Below, piece after piece: positions 1 to 5,563 of a stretch of 6,121 nucleotides of DNA (position 1 is the stretch's first letter; each line of letters starts with the position of its first letter). Under the pieces are notes generated by a model. The model had not been told where the DNA came from. It did no database searches and saw nothing but the letters and a program-made list of their open reading frames with translations. The stretch is from Candidatus Pelethomonas intestinigallinarum (GTDB taxonomy: Bacteria > Bacillota > Clostridia > Oscillospirales > Oscillospiraceae), in contig DVGP01000100.1 in NCBI GenBank assembly GCA_018712665.1, positions 1-6,121 on the forward strand, in the 5' to 3' direction. Position numbers and translations under genes: made by a program.

Positions 1-1196
1 ACCTCCAGCACATCCCGCATCCGGTAGCGGTAGAGGCCGGAGTGGTTGGTAAAGACCAGCTCGTAGCGCCTGCCCGCCTCCACCTGCTCTATGGTCCGGG
101 GAGACCCCGCCTCCCCGGGGACAGGCAGAAATTCGAAGAAACCCGCCTCCGGTAGCAGGATGTAGGCGTCTGGCACCCCCACCCCCGCCGCGATGCTGAG
201 GAAGCCCTCCGAGGCGCCGTAGATGAAGTGGTGGATGGGCACGGAAGGGGCGTAGCGCTCCATGGCTCGGGTGTAGATGGGAAAGCTTTCTCCGCCGATG
301 CCCAGAATGTACTGGATCCCCGGCCAGATCCGCCGCACCATATTCTCCGGCTGGACGTCCGCCTGGAGAGCCCGCAGCTCCGCCGCCCGCCGGGGGTCCG
401 GGGGCAGCCAGGAGCGGAGCTTCTCCCGCCAGGGCGCGGAGAGGGGCACGCTCTCGTCCACGGCGCCACGCTCCATGTCCCGAAGCAACAGCTCCCAGTG
501 CGCCCGGATATAGTCCAGAACACTCACTGCCCGGTGGAGGAAGACGCTGTGGATGGCGGTGAGCTTCCGCTCCGCCAGGGCGAAGCGGACCTTTATATAG
601 GTCAGGTCCTCCACCCGCTCCGGGAAGAGGACCTCCTTGGGGACGCAGTAGTCGGAGGCGTCAAAGCCCCCGTCCCGGTCCAGCCACTGGTACAGGGAGG
701 CGGAGCGGACGCCGCACATCTGTCCCCCCGGCAGGTATGTCCTGGCAAACTCCCCTACCTGGAAGATCTTGCCGAAGAGGTCCTCCGGCGGCGTCCGCGG
801 GAAGTGCTCCCGCACCATGCCGTATACGCCCCAGTGAATGCAGTCACGGTGGACAGCCATATCTGCCGCCGTCACGGGGACGTATTTGGGGGTGCCGGTG
901 CTGCCGGAGGTGATGGCGAAGTAGACCGGCTCCTCCGCCGTCAGCTGGCGGGGGCTGCCGGAGAGCAGTGCCTGGATGTAGGGTTCATAGTCCTGGTAAC
1001 AGGAGAGGGGGACCTGCCGCTGAAAGTCCGCCAGGGAGCGGATATGGGAAAAGCCATAGCGCGCCCCGTATTCCGCTGCGGCATTTTGCCGCAAGATGGC
1101 CTGCAGCTGCTCCCGCTGGATCTGCCGGGCGCTGGCTGTGGTCCGCCGCAGCCTGGACATGGCCGCCGCGCCCGGCGAAATATAGTCCGTCTTCAT
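1..1196 (-). CDS. GH3-family acyl-acid-amido synthetase-like protein (3' end outside window)
   Basis: The visible 398 residues are the N-terminal and central part of a GH3 (auxin-responsive promoter family) enzyme. The family is usually about 500-600 residues, so roughly the last quarter or more lies beyond the left edge. GH3 enzymes are cytosolic members of the adenylate-forming superfamily. In plants they activate acyl acids with ATP and join them to amino acids; bacterial substrates are mostly unknown. Three adenylation motifs are visible: TSGSTGTPKYVPVT (residues 96-109, phosphate-binding loop), YGASEG (326-331) and the nucleotide-binding strand ending GLYRYRMRD (387-395), preceded by LLPEAGFFEFLPV. 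The last motif has Arg where plant GH3 proteins usually have Gly (YRxGD), with the Asp kept. ATG at 1194-1196 is preceded by AGGAGG (1204-1209) at 7-nt spacing. It lies 46 bp downstream of the STAS gene with no terminator between them, so the two are probably co-transcribed. Family assignment is firm; the acyl and amino substrates cannot be told. Confidence 0.9.
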   Translation of the reverse strand, partial: MKTDYISPGAAAMSRLRRTTASARQIQREQLQAILRQNAAAEYGARYGFSHIRSLADFQRQVPLSCYQDYEPYIQALLSGSPRQLTAEEPVYFAITSGSTGTPKYVPVTAADMAVHRDCIHWGVYGMVREHFPRTPPEDLFGKIFQVGEFARTYLPGGQMCGVRSASLYQWLDRDGGFDASDYCVPKEVLFPERVEDLTYIKVRFALAERKLTAIHSVFLHRAVSVLDYIRAHWELLLRDMERGAVDESVPLSAPWREKLRSWLPPDPRRAAELRALQADVQPENMVRRIWPGIQYILGIGGESFPIYTRAMERYAPSVPIHHFIYGASEGFLSIAAGVGVPDAYILLPEAGFFEFLPVPGEAGSPRTIEQVEAGRRYELVFTNHSGLYRYRMRDVLE

Positions 1197-1242
1197 GGTC
1201 TGTCCTCCTGTCCCTCAGAGAAAAAGCTGGACCGCCTCCGTA

Positions 1243-1539
1243 TCAGACGATGGACAGGATGTCCACAAAACCTGTGATCTCAAAGACCTCCATAATGGTC
1301 TCATTGACGTGGCGGATGGTCATTTTTCCCTGCTTGCTCATGGCCTTCTGGGCGGCCAGCAGCACCCGCAGGCCTGCGGAGGAGATGTACTCCAAGCCGG
1401 AAAAATCCAGGTCCAGCTCTGTGACGCCGGAGAGAGAGGCTTTGAGTTCCGCCTCCAGCTGAGGGGCGGTGTTGGTATCCAGGCGCCCCTCCAGGGTGAT
1501 GTACAGCGTACCGTCGGACGCATTTTTTGTGATGGTCAT
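1243..1539 (-). CDS. STAS-domain anti-sigma factor antagonist (SpoIIAA/RsbV-like)
   Basis: This 98-residue cytosolic protein is a single STAS domain, the expected length for SpoIIAA/RsbV-type antagonists. In partner switching, the unphosphorylated antagonist binds an RsbW/SpoIIAB kinase and frees its target; phosphorylation on a conserved serine breaks that binding. The N-terminal strands (ITLEGRLDTNTAPQLE, residues 14-29) match the family. The signature LDFSGLEYISSAGLRVLL (44-61) holds the phospho-acceptor; by alignment with Ser58 of B. subtilis SpoIIAA this is Ser54. A C-terminal VFEITGFVDIL segment (85-95) is also typical. The ATG has a GGGGAGGT ribosome binding site (1547-1554) 7 nt upstream. 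No RsbW-like kinase, SpoIIE/RsbU phosphatase or sigma factor gene is adjacent. The only kinase-like candidate in the window is the C-terminal domain of the divergent transporter fusion. It is probably first in an operon with the GH3 gene. Confidence 0.93.
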   Translation of the reverse strand: MTITKNASDGTLYITLEGRLDTNTAPQLEAELKASLSGVTELDLDFSGLEYISSAGLRVLLAAQKAMSKQGKMTIRHVNETIMEVFEITGFVDILSIV

Positions 1540-1701
1540 GGCAGTTACCTCCCCAAGGTTTTCCCGCCTCCCCCACAGGGGAGAGCAGTGGTGAGAATAT
1601 GAATTGACAGGCGGGGCGCGCCGGCTACTCCGGGGCGCCTGCGCCAGGGATAGAGGAATCCCCCTTATCTTACCATTCGGAAGGGGAGAGGGGCGCGAAC
1701 C

Positions 1702-1715
1702 TTACAAAATTGTAA
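1702..1715. promoter_or_regulatory. Palindromic operator candidate TTACAA-AA-TTGTAA
   Basis: Two perfect 6-bp arms are separated by AA in an AT-rich island inside otherwise GC-rich DNA. The site lies 25-40 bp upstream of the extended -10 candidate for the transporter gene and just upstream of the weak leftward -10 candidate. A bound regulator could therefore affect either direction. The regulator is not identifiable from the sequence. The short length means chance occurrence in AT-rich DNA cannot be excluded. Confidence 0.4.
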
Positions 1716-1740
1716 AGTAAGCAACAGGGCACAACTGGTA

Positions 1741-1749
1741 TGCTATATT
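1741..1749 (+). promoter_or_regulatory. Extended -10 promoter candidate for the transporter fusion
   Basis: TGC-TATATT fits the extended -10 form (TGnTATAAT) with one mismatch in the hexamer, in the most AT-rich part of the spacer. No good -35 hexamer lies 16-18 bp upstream (GCAACA is the best at 17 bp), which an extended -10 can tolerate. Transcription from here would give a leader of about 140 nt that includes the hairpin at 1766-1795. Confidence 0.4.
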
Positions 1750-1765
1750 TTTGTTGTCGTATCGT

Positions 1766-1795
1766 CGATTGCTCCCGGAGCGCGGTGAGCAATCG
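1766..1795 (+). repeat. Inverted repeat / leader hairpin CGATTGCTC...GAGCAATCG
   Basis: Perfect 9-bp arms (1766-1774 and 1787-1795) flank a 12-nt centre. Three further G-C pairs (1775-1777 with 1783-1785) can form inside after a one-base bulge, leaving a GAGCG loop. It lies between the candidate -10 and the transporter start. No U-tract follows, so it is not a simple terminator. It could be a leader-RNA stability or regulatory stem, or a DNA operator. Confidence 0.5.
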
Positions 1796-1882
1796 GTCCG
1801 ACCCGGTCAAAATCACCTGTGATGGCTTCGGTCCGGCATCATGCTGACAGAGAGGACGCCCCCTTTGACTGGATACCTGGAG

Positions 1883-1887
1883 AGGAG
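1883..1887 (+). promoter_or_regulatory. Ribosome binding site deciding the transporter start
   Basis: AGGAG ends 8 nt before ATG 1896, ideal spacing. A GTG at 1887 is in frame nine bases earlier but overlaps this AGGAG, so it is a poor start. ATG 1896 also gives a normal lipoprotein signal beginning MKIDRTWRKR. Confidence 0.75.
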
Positions 1888-1895
1888 TGAGCGGT

Positions 1896-4577
1896 ATGAA
1901 AATTGACAGAACCTGGAGAAAGCGGGGCCTCGCCGCGCTGCTGTGCGCGCTGTGCCTGACGCTGGCCGCCTGCGGCGGCGGGGCGGAGGGCGCGGACGGG
2001 GCGGGCAGTGGGATCATTGACTTGAATACCCCGGATGCCATCATCGCCGCCGAGGTGGGTACCACCACTGAGAGCGACGCCCGCAGCGCCTATCCGGACG
2101 CCCAGATCGTATATGTGAACAGCGCCACCGACGGCCTCCTGGCCGTCACCTCCGGCAAGGCCGACGCTTACGCCATGAACCTGACGGCCTACGAGAGCAG
2201 CGTGGAGCCCCAGCGCAGCGACGTGACCCTCCATCCCGACGGCGTGGTGGGGGAGGGGGGCGACGTGGCGGTGGGCATCAGCCCGGTGACGGACTTGCCC
2301 AACGCGGCGGAGCTCATCAACGGTTTTATCGCTGAGATCCAGGCCGACGGAACCCTGGAGGACATGAACCGCCGCTGGGAGACGGAGCACGACTACACCA
2401 TGCCGGACATCCCTGCGCCGGAGGATCCGGAGTTTACCATCACGGTGGGCACCACCGGCGCCGCGGAGCCCTACTCCTTCTATCAGGACAACGAGCTGGT
2501 GGGCTTCGACCTGGAGCTCATGTACCGCTTCGCCCTGTGGTGCAACGCGGAGCTGCTCATTGAGGTGTACGACTGGTACGGCATCATGCCCGCCTGCACC
2601 TCAGGCAAGGTGGACTACATCATGTCCAACCTCTTCGCCACGGAGGAGCGGCGGGAGGCCATGGACTTCTCCGACCCCTACAAGACGGTGCGGACCGTCA
2701 TGGTGGTGGCCAGTACGGAGGCCCAGGCGGCGGAGGGCTTCCTGGACGGTGTGATCGACAGCTTTGAGAAGACCTTCATCCGGGAAAACCGCTGGCAGAT
2801 GATCCTCAGCGGATTGCTGGTGACCCTGGAGATCTCTCTGCTGTCCGGACTTTTTGGGACGGCGCTGGGCTTTGGCCTGTGCCTGGTGCTGCGCAGCCGG
2901 CGCAGGGCGGTATCCGGGGCGGCACGGCTCTTCTGCCGGATCATGGAGGGTGTGCCCAACCTGGTGGTGCTCCTCATCGTGAACTTCGTCATCTTCGCCT
3001 CCTCCGATATCGACCCGGTGGCGGTGGCGGTGATCTCCTTCTCAGTGATCTTCGCCGTGTCTGTGGCCGGCACCCTGAACACCGGGATCCAGGCGGTGAA
3101 CAGCGGCCAGTGGGAGGCGGCGTCGGCTCTTGGCTTCAGCCGGGCCGCCAGCTTCCTCCACGTGGTCCTGCCCCAGGCCGTCCGCCACGTGCTGCCCATC
3201 TATAAGAGCGAGGTGGTGGCCATGATCAAGATGACCTCCATCGTGGGCTACATCTCCATCCAGGACCTGGCCCGGGCGGGGGACCTGATCCGCAGCCGCA
3301 CCTTCGAGGCCTTCTTCCCCCTGATCGCCACGGCCGTCATCTACTTCGCCATCTCCTCCGCCGCAGCGGAGGCCATCGGTAAAATCGAGCTGAGCATCGA
3401 TCCCCGCCGCCGTCCCCGGCGGCTGCCCAAGGGCGTGACCGGGACGGAAAGTCCAACCATTCCGGCTGCCCCGCCCAGAACATTTGAGGAGGGCGAGCTC
3501 ATCCGCATTGAGCACCTGAAGAAGGCGTTCCCCAATGTCACCCCTCTGACGGACGTGAACACCTCCATCCACCGGGGGGAGGTCATCACCATCATCGGTC
3601 CCTCCGGCACCGGCAAGTCCACCCTCCTGCGCTGCGTCAACCGGCTGGAGACCCCGACGGCGGGCGCGATCCTGGTCCACGGGGAGAACATCTGCGACAA
3701 AAAGGCAGACCTCAGCGCCCTTCGCCGCCGCATGGGGATGGTGTTCCAGCAGTTCAACCTCTTTGACCACCTGACCATCATCGAGAACCTCATGCTGGCC
3801 CCCACCCTGATTCGGAAGGTGCCCCGGCAGGAGGCCTATGAGAGGGCCATGGGCCTTCTGAAAGCCGTGGGCATGTCGGAAAAGGCCCTCAGCTACCCCG
3901 ACGAGCTCTCCGGCGGCCAGAAGCAGCGGGCGGCCATCGCCAGGACCCTGGCCATGGAGCCGGAGATCGTCCTCTTCGACGAGCCCACCAGCGCCCTGGA
4001 CCCCACCATGGTGGGGGAGGTCCTTACGGTCATCCGGCAGCTGGCGGCCCAGGGGCTCACCATGATGATCGTCACCCACGAGATGAAGTTCGCGCGGGAT
4101 GTATCCACCCGGGTGTTCTACATGGACCAGGGCGTGATCTACGAGGACGGCACCCCAGAGGAGATCTTTGAGCACCCCCGGCGGGACCGTACCCGGGCCT
4201 TTGTCCAGCGGCTGAAGGTCCTCTCCCTTACCATCGCCAGCCCGGACTACGACTTTATTGCCGTCACCGAGCAGCTCCAGCAGTTCGGCGAAAAGCAGCT
4301 CATGCCCCGACGCCAGCTGGACAATATGCGACGTGCCTTCGAGGAGATCTGCGCCACCAACGTGATCCCCCGCAGCGCCGGCGACTACGAAGTGCACGTC
4401 ACCGCCGACTATTCCGAGGAGACGGGCAAGGCCCGGATGCGCTTCACCTGGGGCGGCGCGCCCTTTAATCCCCTGGAGGAGGGCGACGAGCTCTCCGTGA
4501 AACTTCTGCGGGGCTACATCTCTGAGACAGAGTACCGGTATGAAAACCAGGAGAACGACCTGACCGTGACTCTGTAA
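1896..4577 (+). CDS. Single-chain amino-acid-type ABC importer (binding protein-permease-ATPase) with C-terminal RsbW-like domain
   Basis: This 893-residue protein fuses a whole polar-amino-acid-type (PAAT) importer. Residues 1-26 are a lipoprotein signal with lipobox LAAC (Cys26). Residues about 33-172 match the second lobe and C-terminal helix of an SBP_bac_3 solute-binding protein (EVGTTTESD, GKADAYAMN). Residues about 178-268 match the first lobe (LVGFDLEL at 201-208, SGKVDYI from 236, FSDPY at 258-262; Arg252 is the likely ligand-carboxylate contact). The halves are thus in permuted order. A HisM/GlnP-type permease follows (about five helices, 303-492) with the EAA loop at 407-428. The GlnQ/HisP-type ATPase (about 533-775) is intact: Walker A GPSGTGKS 568-575, Gln618, LSGGQKQR 671-678, Walker B with Glu696, His728. 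Residues 777-893 resemble an RsbW/HATPase fold: AFEEICATN, GAPFNP 854-859, then LLRGYISETEYRYE. Its ATP-binding residues look degenerate. One permease and one ATPase per chain imply a homodimer. The substrate is unknown; an amino acid is a family-level guess. It is divergent from the STAS gene. Confidence 0.9.
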   Translation: MKIDRTWRKRGLAALLCALCLTLAACGGGAEGADGAGSGIIDLNTPDAIIAAEVGTTTESDARSAYPDAQIVYVNSATDGLLAVTSGKADAYAMNLTAYESSVEPQRSDVTLHPDGVVGEGGDVAVGISPVTDLPNAAELINGFIAEIQADGTLEDMNRRWETEHDYTMPDIPAPEDPEFTITVGTTGAAEPYSFYQDNELVGFDLELMYRFALWCNAELLIEVYDWYGIMPACTSGKVDYIMSNLFATEERREAMDFSDPYKTVRTVMVVASTEAQAAEGFLDGVIDSFEKTFIRENRWQMILSGLLVTLEISLLSGLFGTALGFGLCLVLRSRRRAVSGAARLFCRIMEGVPNLVVLLIVNFVIFASSDIDPVAVAVISFSVIFAVSVAGTLNTGIQAVNSGQWEAASALGFSRAASFLHVVLPQAVRHVLPIYKSEVVAMIKMTSIVGYISIQDLARAGDLIRSRTFEAFFPLIATAVIYFAISSAAAEAIGKIELSIDPRRRPRRLPKGVTGTESPTIPAAPPRTFEEGELIRIEHLKKAFPNVTPLTDVNTSIHRGEVITIIGPSGTGKSTLLRCVNRLETPTAGAILVHGENICDKKADLSALRRRMGMVFQQFNLFDHLTIIENLMLAPTLIRKVPRQEAYERAMGLLKAVGMSEKALSYPDELSGGQKQRAAIARTLAMEPEIVLFDEPTSALDPTMVGEVLTVIRQLAAQGLTMMIVTHEMKFARDVSTRVFYMDQGVIYEDGTPEEIFEHPRRDRTRAFVQRLKVLSLTIASPDYDFIAVTEQLQQFGEKQLMPRRQLDNMRRAFEEICATNVIPRSAGDYEVHVTADYSEETGKARMRFTWGGAPFNPLEEGDELSVKLLRGYISETEYRYENQENDLTVTL

Positions 4578-4607
4578 AAACCGCAAATGCTGACGGTAAA
4601 GCGGTTT
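4578..4607. terminator. Weak stem after the transporter gene, possible terminator
   Basis: AAACCGC (4578-4584) and GCGGTTT (4601-4607) form a 7-bp stem around a 16-nt loop directly after the TAA stop. On the plus strand only TTT then CCGG follows, so rightward termination would be weak. On the minus strand the stem is followed by a run of T residues (complement of 4576-4580), which is a better terminator shape but has no obvious leftward gene to serve. Confidence 0.35.
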
Positions 4608-4671
4608 CCGGCACTTGTCCATCCCCCATGATAGCGGGCAAAAAGCCGTCAGTCCCCCTGTCTGCCGGTCG

Positions 4672-4695
4672 GTTGACAGCACAGCTCCTGTCAAC
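4672..4695. promoter_or_regulatory. Perfect inverted repeat over the Crp/Fnr gene promoter (operator candidate)
   Basis: GTTGACAG and CTGTCAAC are perfect 8-bp arms separated by 8 nt. The left arm contains the whole -35 hexamer (4673-4678) and the right arm ends one base before the -10 hexamer (4696). A dimeric protein bound here would block RNA polymerase, so this looks like a repressor site. Autoregulation by the Crp/Fnr-family product is the simplest reading. The arm spacing differs from classical CRP (TGTGA-N6-TCACA) and FNR (TTGAT-N4-ATCAA) sites, so another regulator is possible. Confidence 0.6.
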
Positions 4696-4701
4696 TATAC
4701 T
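4673..4701 (+). promoter_or_regulatory. Near-consensus sigma-A promoter for the Crp/Fnr-family gene
   Basis: The -35 TTGACA (4673-4678, perfect) and -10 TATACT (4696-4701, one mismatch) are separated by exactly 17 bp. A start site near 4708 would give a leader of about 20 nt that just includes the ribosome binding site at 4712-4718. Confidence 0.85.
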
Positions 4702-4711
4702 GAAGCGTGAA

Positions 4712-4718
4712 AAGGAGG
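4712..4718 (+). promoter_or_regulatory. Ribosome binding site deciding the Crp/Fnr-family start
   Basis: AAGGAGG lies 8 nt before ATG 4727. The reading frame stays open upstream to an ATG at 4628, but that start lacks a ribosome binding site and would place the promoter inside the coding sequence. Start 4727 is therefore preferred. Confidence 0.85.
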
Positions 4719-4726
4719 GACGCCCG

Positions 4727-5383
4727 ATGACGTTTCAGGAGGCTTTTCCTGTCTGGAACAAACTCCATTCCGGCCAGCAGGATCTGATCCTTAGTAATCT
4801 GCGCTTTCAAGCGGTAAAAAAGGGGACCATGCTCCACAATGGGGACACGGAGTGTACCGGATTGCTTCTGGTGAAGTCCGGGCAGCTCCGGGCCTATATT
4901 CTCTCTGATGAGGGCCGGGAGATCACCCTCTACCGCCTGTTTGACAGGGATCTGTGCCTGTTTTCCGCATCCTGCATCATGCGCTCCATTCAGTTTGAAG
5001 TGTCTATCGAGGCGGAGAAGGATACGGACCTCTGGGTCATACCGGCAGCGGTCTATCAGCGGATCATGGAAGAATCCGCGCCCGTGTCAAACTACACCAA
5101 CGAATTGATGGCCAGCCGCTTTTCAGAGGTCATGTGGCTGATGGAACAGGTCATGTGGAAGAGCCTGGATAAGCGGGTGGCGGACTTCCTGCTGGAGGAG
5201 GCAGCTATCGAAGGTACCAGCGAGCTGAAGCTCACCCATGAGACCATTGCCAACCACCTGGGCACCCATCGGGAGGTGATCACCCGGATGCTGCGCTATT
5301 TTCAGAGCGAGGGCATGGTGAAATTGTCCCGCGGCGCCGTAGCGATCCTGGACGAGAGGAAACTGGAGGCCCTTCGGGAGTAG
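4727..5383 (+). CDS. Crp/Fnr-family transcriptional regulator
   Basis: This 218-residue cytosolic protein has the usual length and two-domain layout of the family. Residues about 10-115 form a cNMP-binding-like beta barrel (GTMLHNGDTECTGLLLVKSG at 33-52, then EGREITLYRLFDRD). Residues about 115-145 would be the dimerisation helix. Residues about 148-218 form the winged helix (DKRVADFLLEE, then LTHETIANHLGTHREVITRM at 169-188, with the recognition helix around 180-192). The cyclic-nucleotide phosphate-binding motif of true CRP proteins is not recognisable, and the N-terminal four-cysteine cluster of FNR is absent. Only Cys43, Cys77 and Cys83 are present, so the signal is unknown; a thiol or redox signal is possible. 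The gene has its own strong promoter overlapped by an inverted repeat, suggesting autoregulation. It converges on a CoA-disulfide-reductase/rhodanese gene, a possible target. Confidence 0.93.
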   Translation: MTFQEAFPVWNKLHSGQQDLILSNLRFQAVKKGTMLHNGDTECTGLLLVKSGQLRAYILSDEGREITLYRLFDRDLCLFSASCIMRSIQFEVSIEAEKDTDLWVIPAAVYQRIMEESAPVSNYTNELMASRFSEVMWLMEQVMWKSLDKRVADFLLEEAAIEGTSELKLTHETIANHLGTHREVITRMLRYFQSEGMVKLSRGAVAILDERKLEALRE

Positions 5384-5481
5384 GGAGATCCTTGCTCCGG
5401 CAAGCACCGGAGCAAATGCGCGGCAGGTCCAGCCAGGGGGGTAAGGAAGAATTCCAGCAAACTGCGGAGCAATACAGGCAA

Positions 5482-5519
5482 AAGCCCTCGGGCCGGCTAA
5501 ATAGCCGGCCCGAGGGCTT
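5482..5519. terminator. Bidirectional intrinsic terminator between convergent genes
   Basis: The arms 5482-5499 and 5502-5519 are perfectly complementary over 18 bases; with a realistic 4-nt AAAT loop this is a 17-bp GC-rich stem. Rightward it is followed by CTGTTTTG, a short U-tract serving the Crp/Fnr-family gene. Leftward the complement reads AAGCCC stem then TTTGCC, a weaker tract serving the oxidoreductase gene. The rest of the 180-bp convergent gap (5384-5563) shows nothing else. Confidence 0.85.
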
Positions 5520-5563
5520 CTGTTTTGTAAAGGCTTCTGCTGATCCATCCCAGGTTTCGCAGG

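Larger units (their letters stand above)
1540..1895. other. Divergent intergenic region between STAS and transporter genes
   Basis: About 355 bp with no credible gene. It must hold the promoters of both the leftward STAS-GH3 pair and the rightward transporter fusion. On the plus strand there is a palindrome (1702-1715), an extended -10 candidate (1741-1749) and a leader hairpin (1766-1795). On the minus strand the best promoter hint is TGG-TAAGAT (plus positions 1667-1675), an extended -10 without a recognisable -35. A 6-bp-arm hairpin with a CACA loop (1568-1583) would lie in the leftward leader. A short palindrome ATCAC-CT-GTGAT (1812-1823) lies in the rightward leader. TTGACA at 1604-1609 lacks a matching -10 at normal spacing. 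I compared the rightward leader by eye with T-box and lysine riboswitch core motifs and saw no match. Confidence 0.6.

Noticed and set aside
228..1277. 349-codon open frame on the plus strand over the GH3 gene
   Set aside because: It is antisense to a clear GH3 coding frame, shows no domain, and lacks a ribosome binding site.
1604..1632. TTGACA at 1604-1609 as a rightward -35 box
   Set aside because: Seventeen bases downstream the sequence is GC-rich with no -10-like hexamer.
1812..1823. ATCAC-CT-GTGAT as a CRP-type site
   Set aside because: The half-sites are in inverted orientation relative to TGTGA-N6-TCACA and the spacing is wrong. It is noted only as a short palindrome.
1750..1895. Amino-acid riboswitch or T-box in the transporter leader
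   Set aside because: No T-box AGGGTGG-type core or lysine-riboswitch core was found by eye. One hairpin alone does not support the call, although a covariance model search was not possible.
1839..2390. 183-codon minus-strand frame overlapping the transporter start
   Set aside because: It is a compositional shadow of the binding-domain coding sequence, with no family signature and no credible start signal.
3042..4694. 550-codon open frame on the minus strand opposite the transporter gene
   Set aside because: It is antisense to the permease/ATPase with all their conserved motifs. The translation is a Gly/Asp/His/Leu-rich mix with no recognisable domain, typical of an antisense frame in GC-rich DNA.
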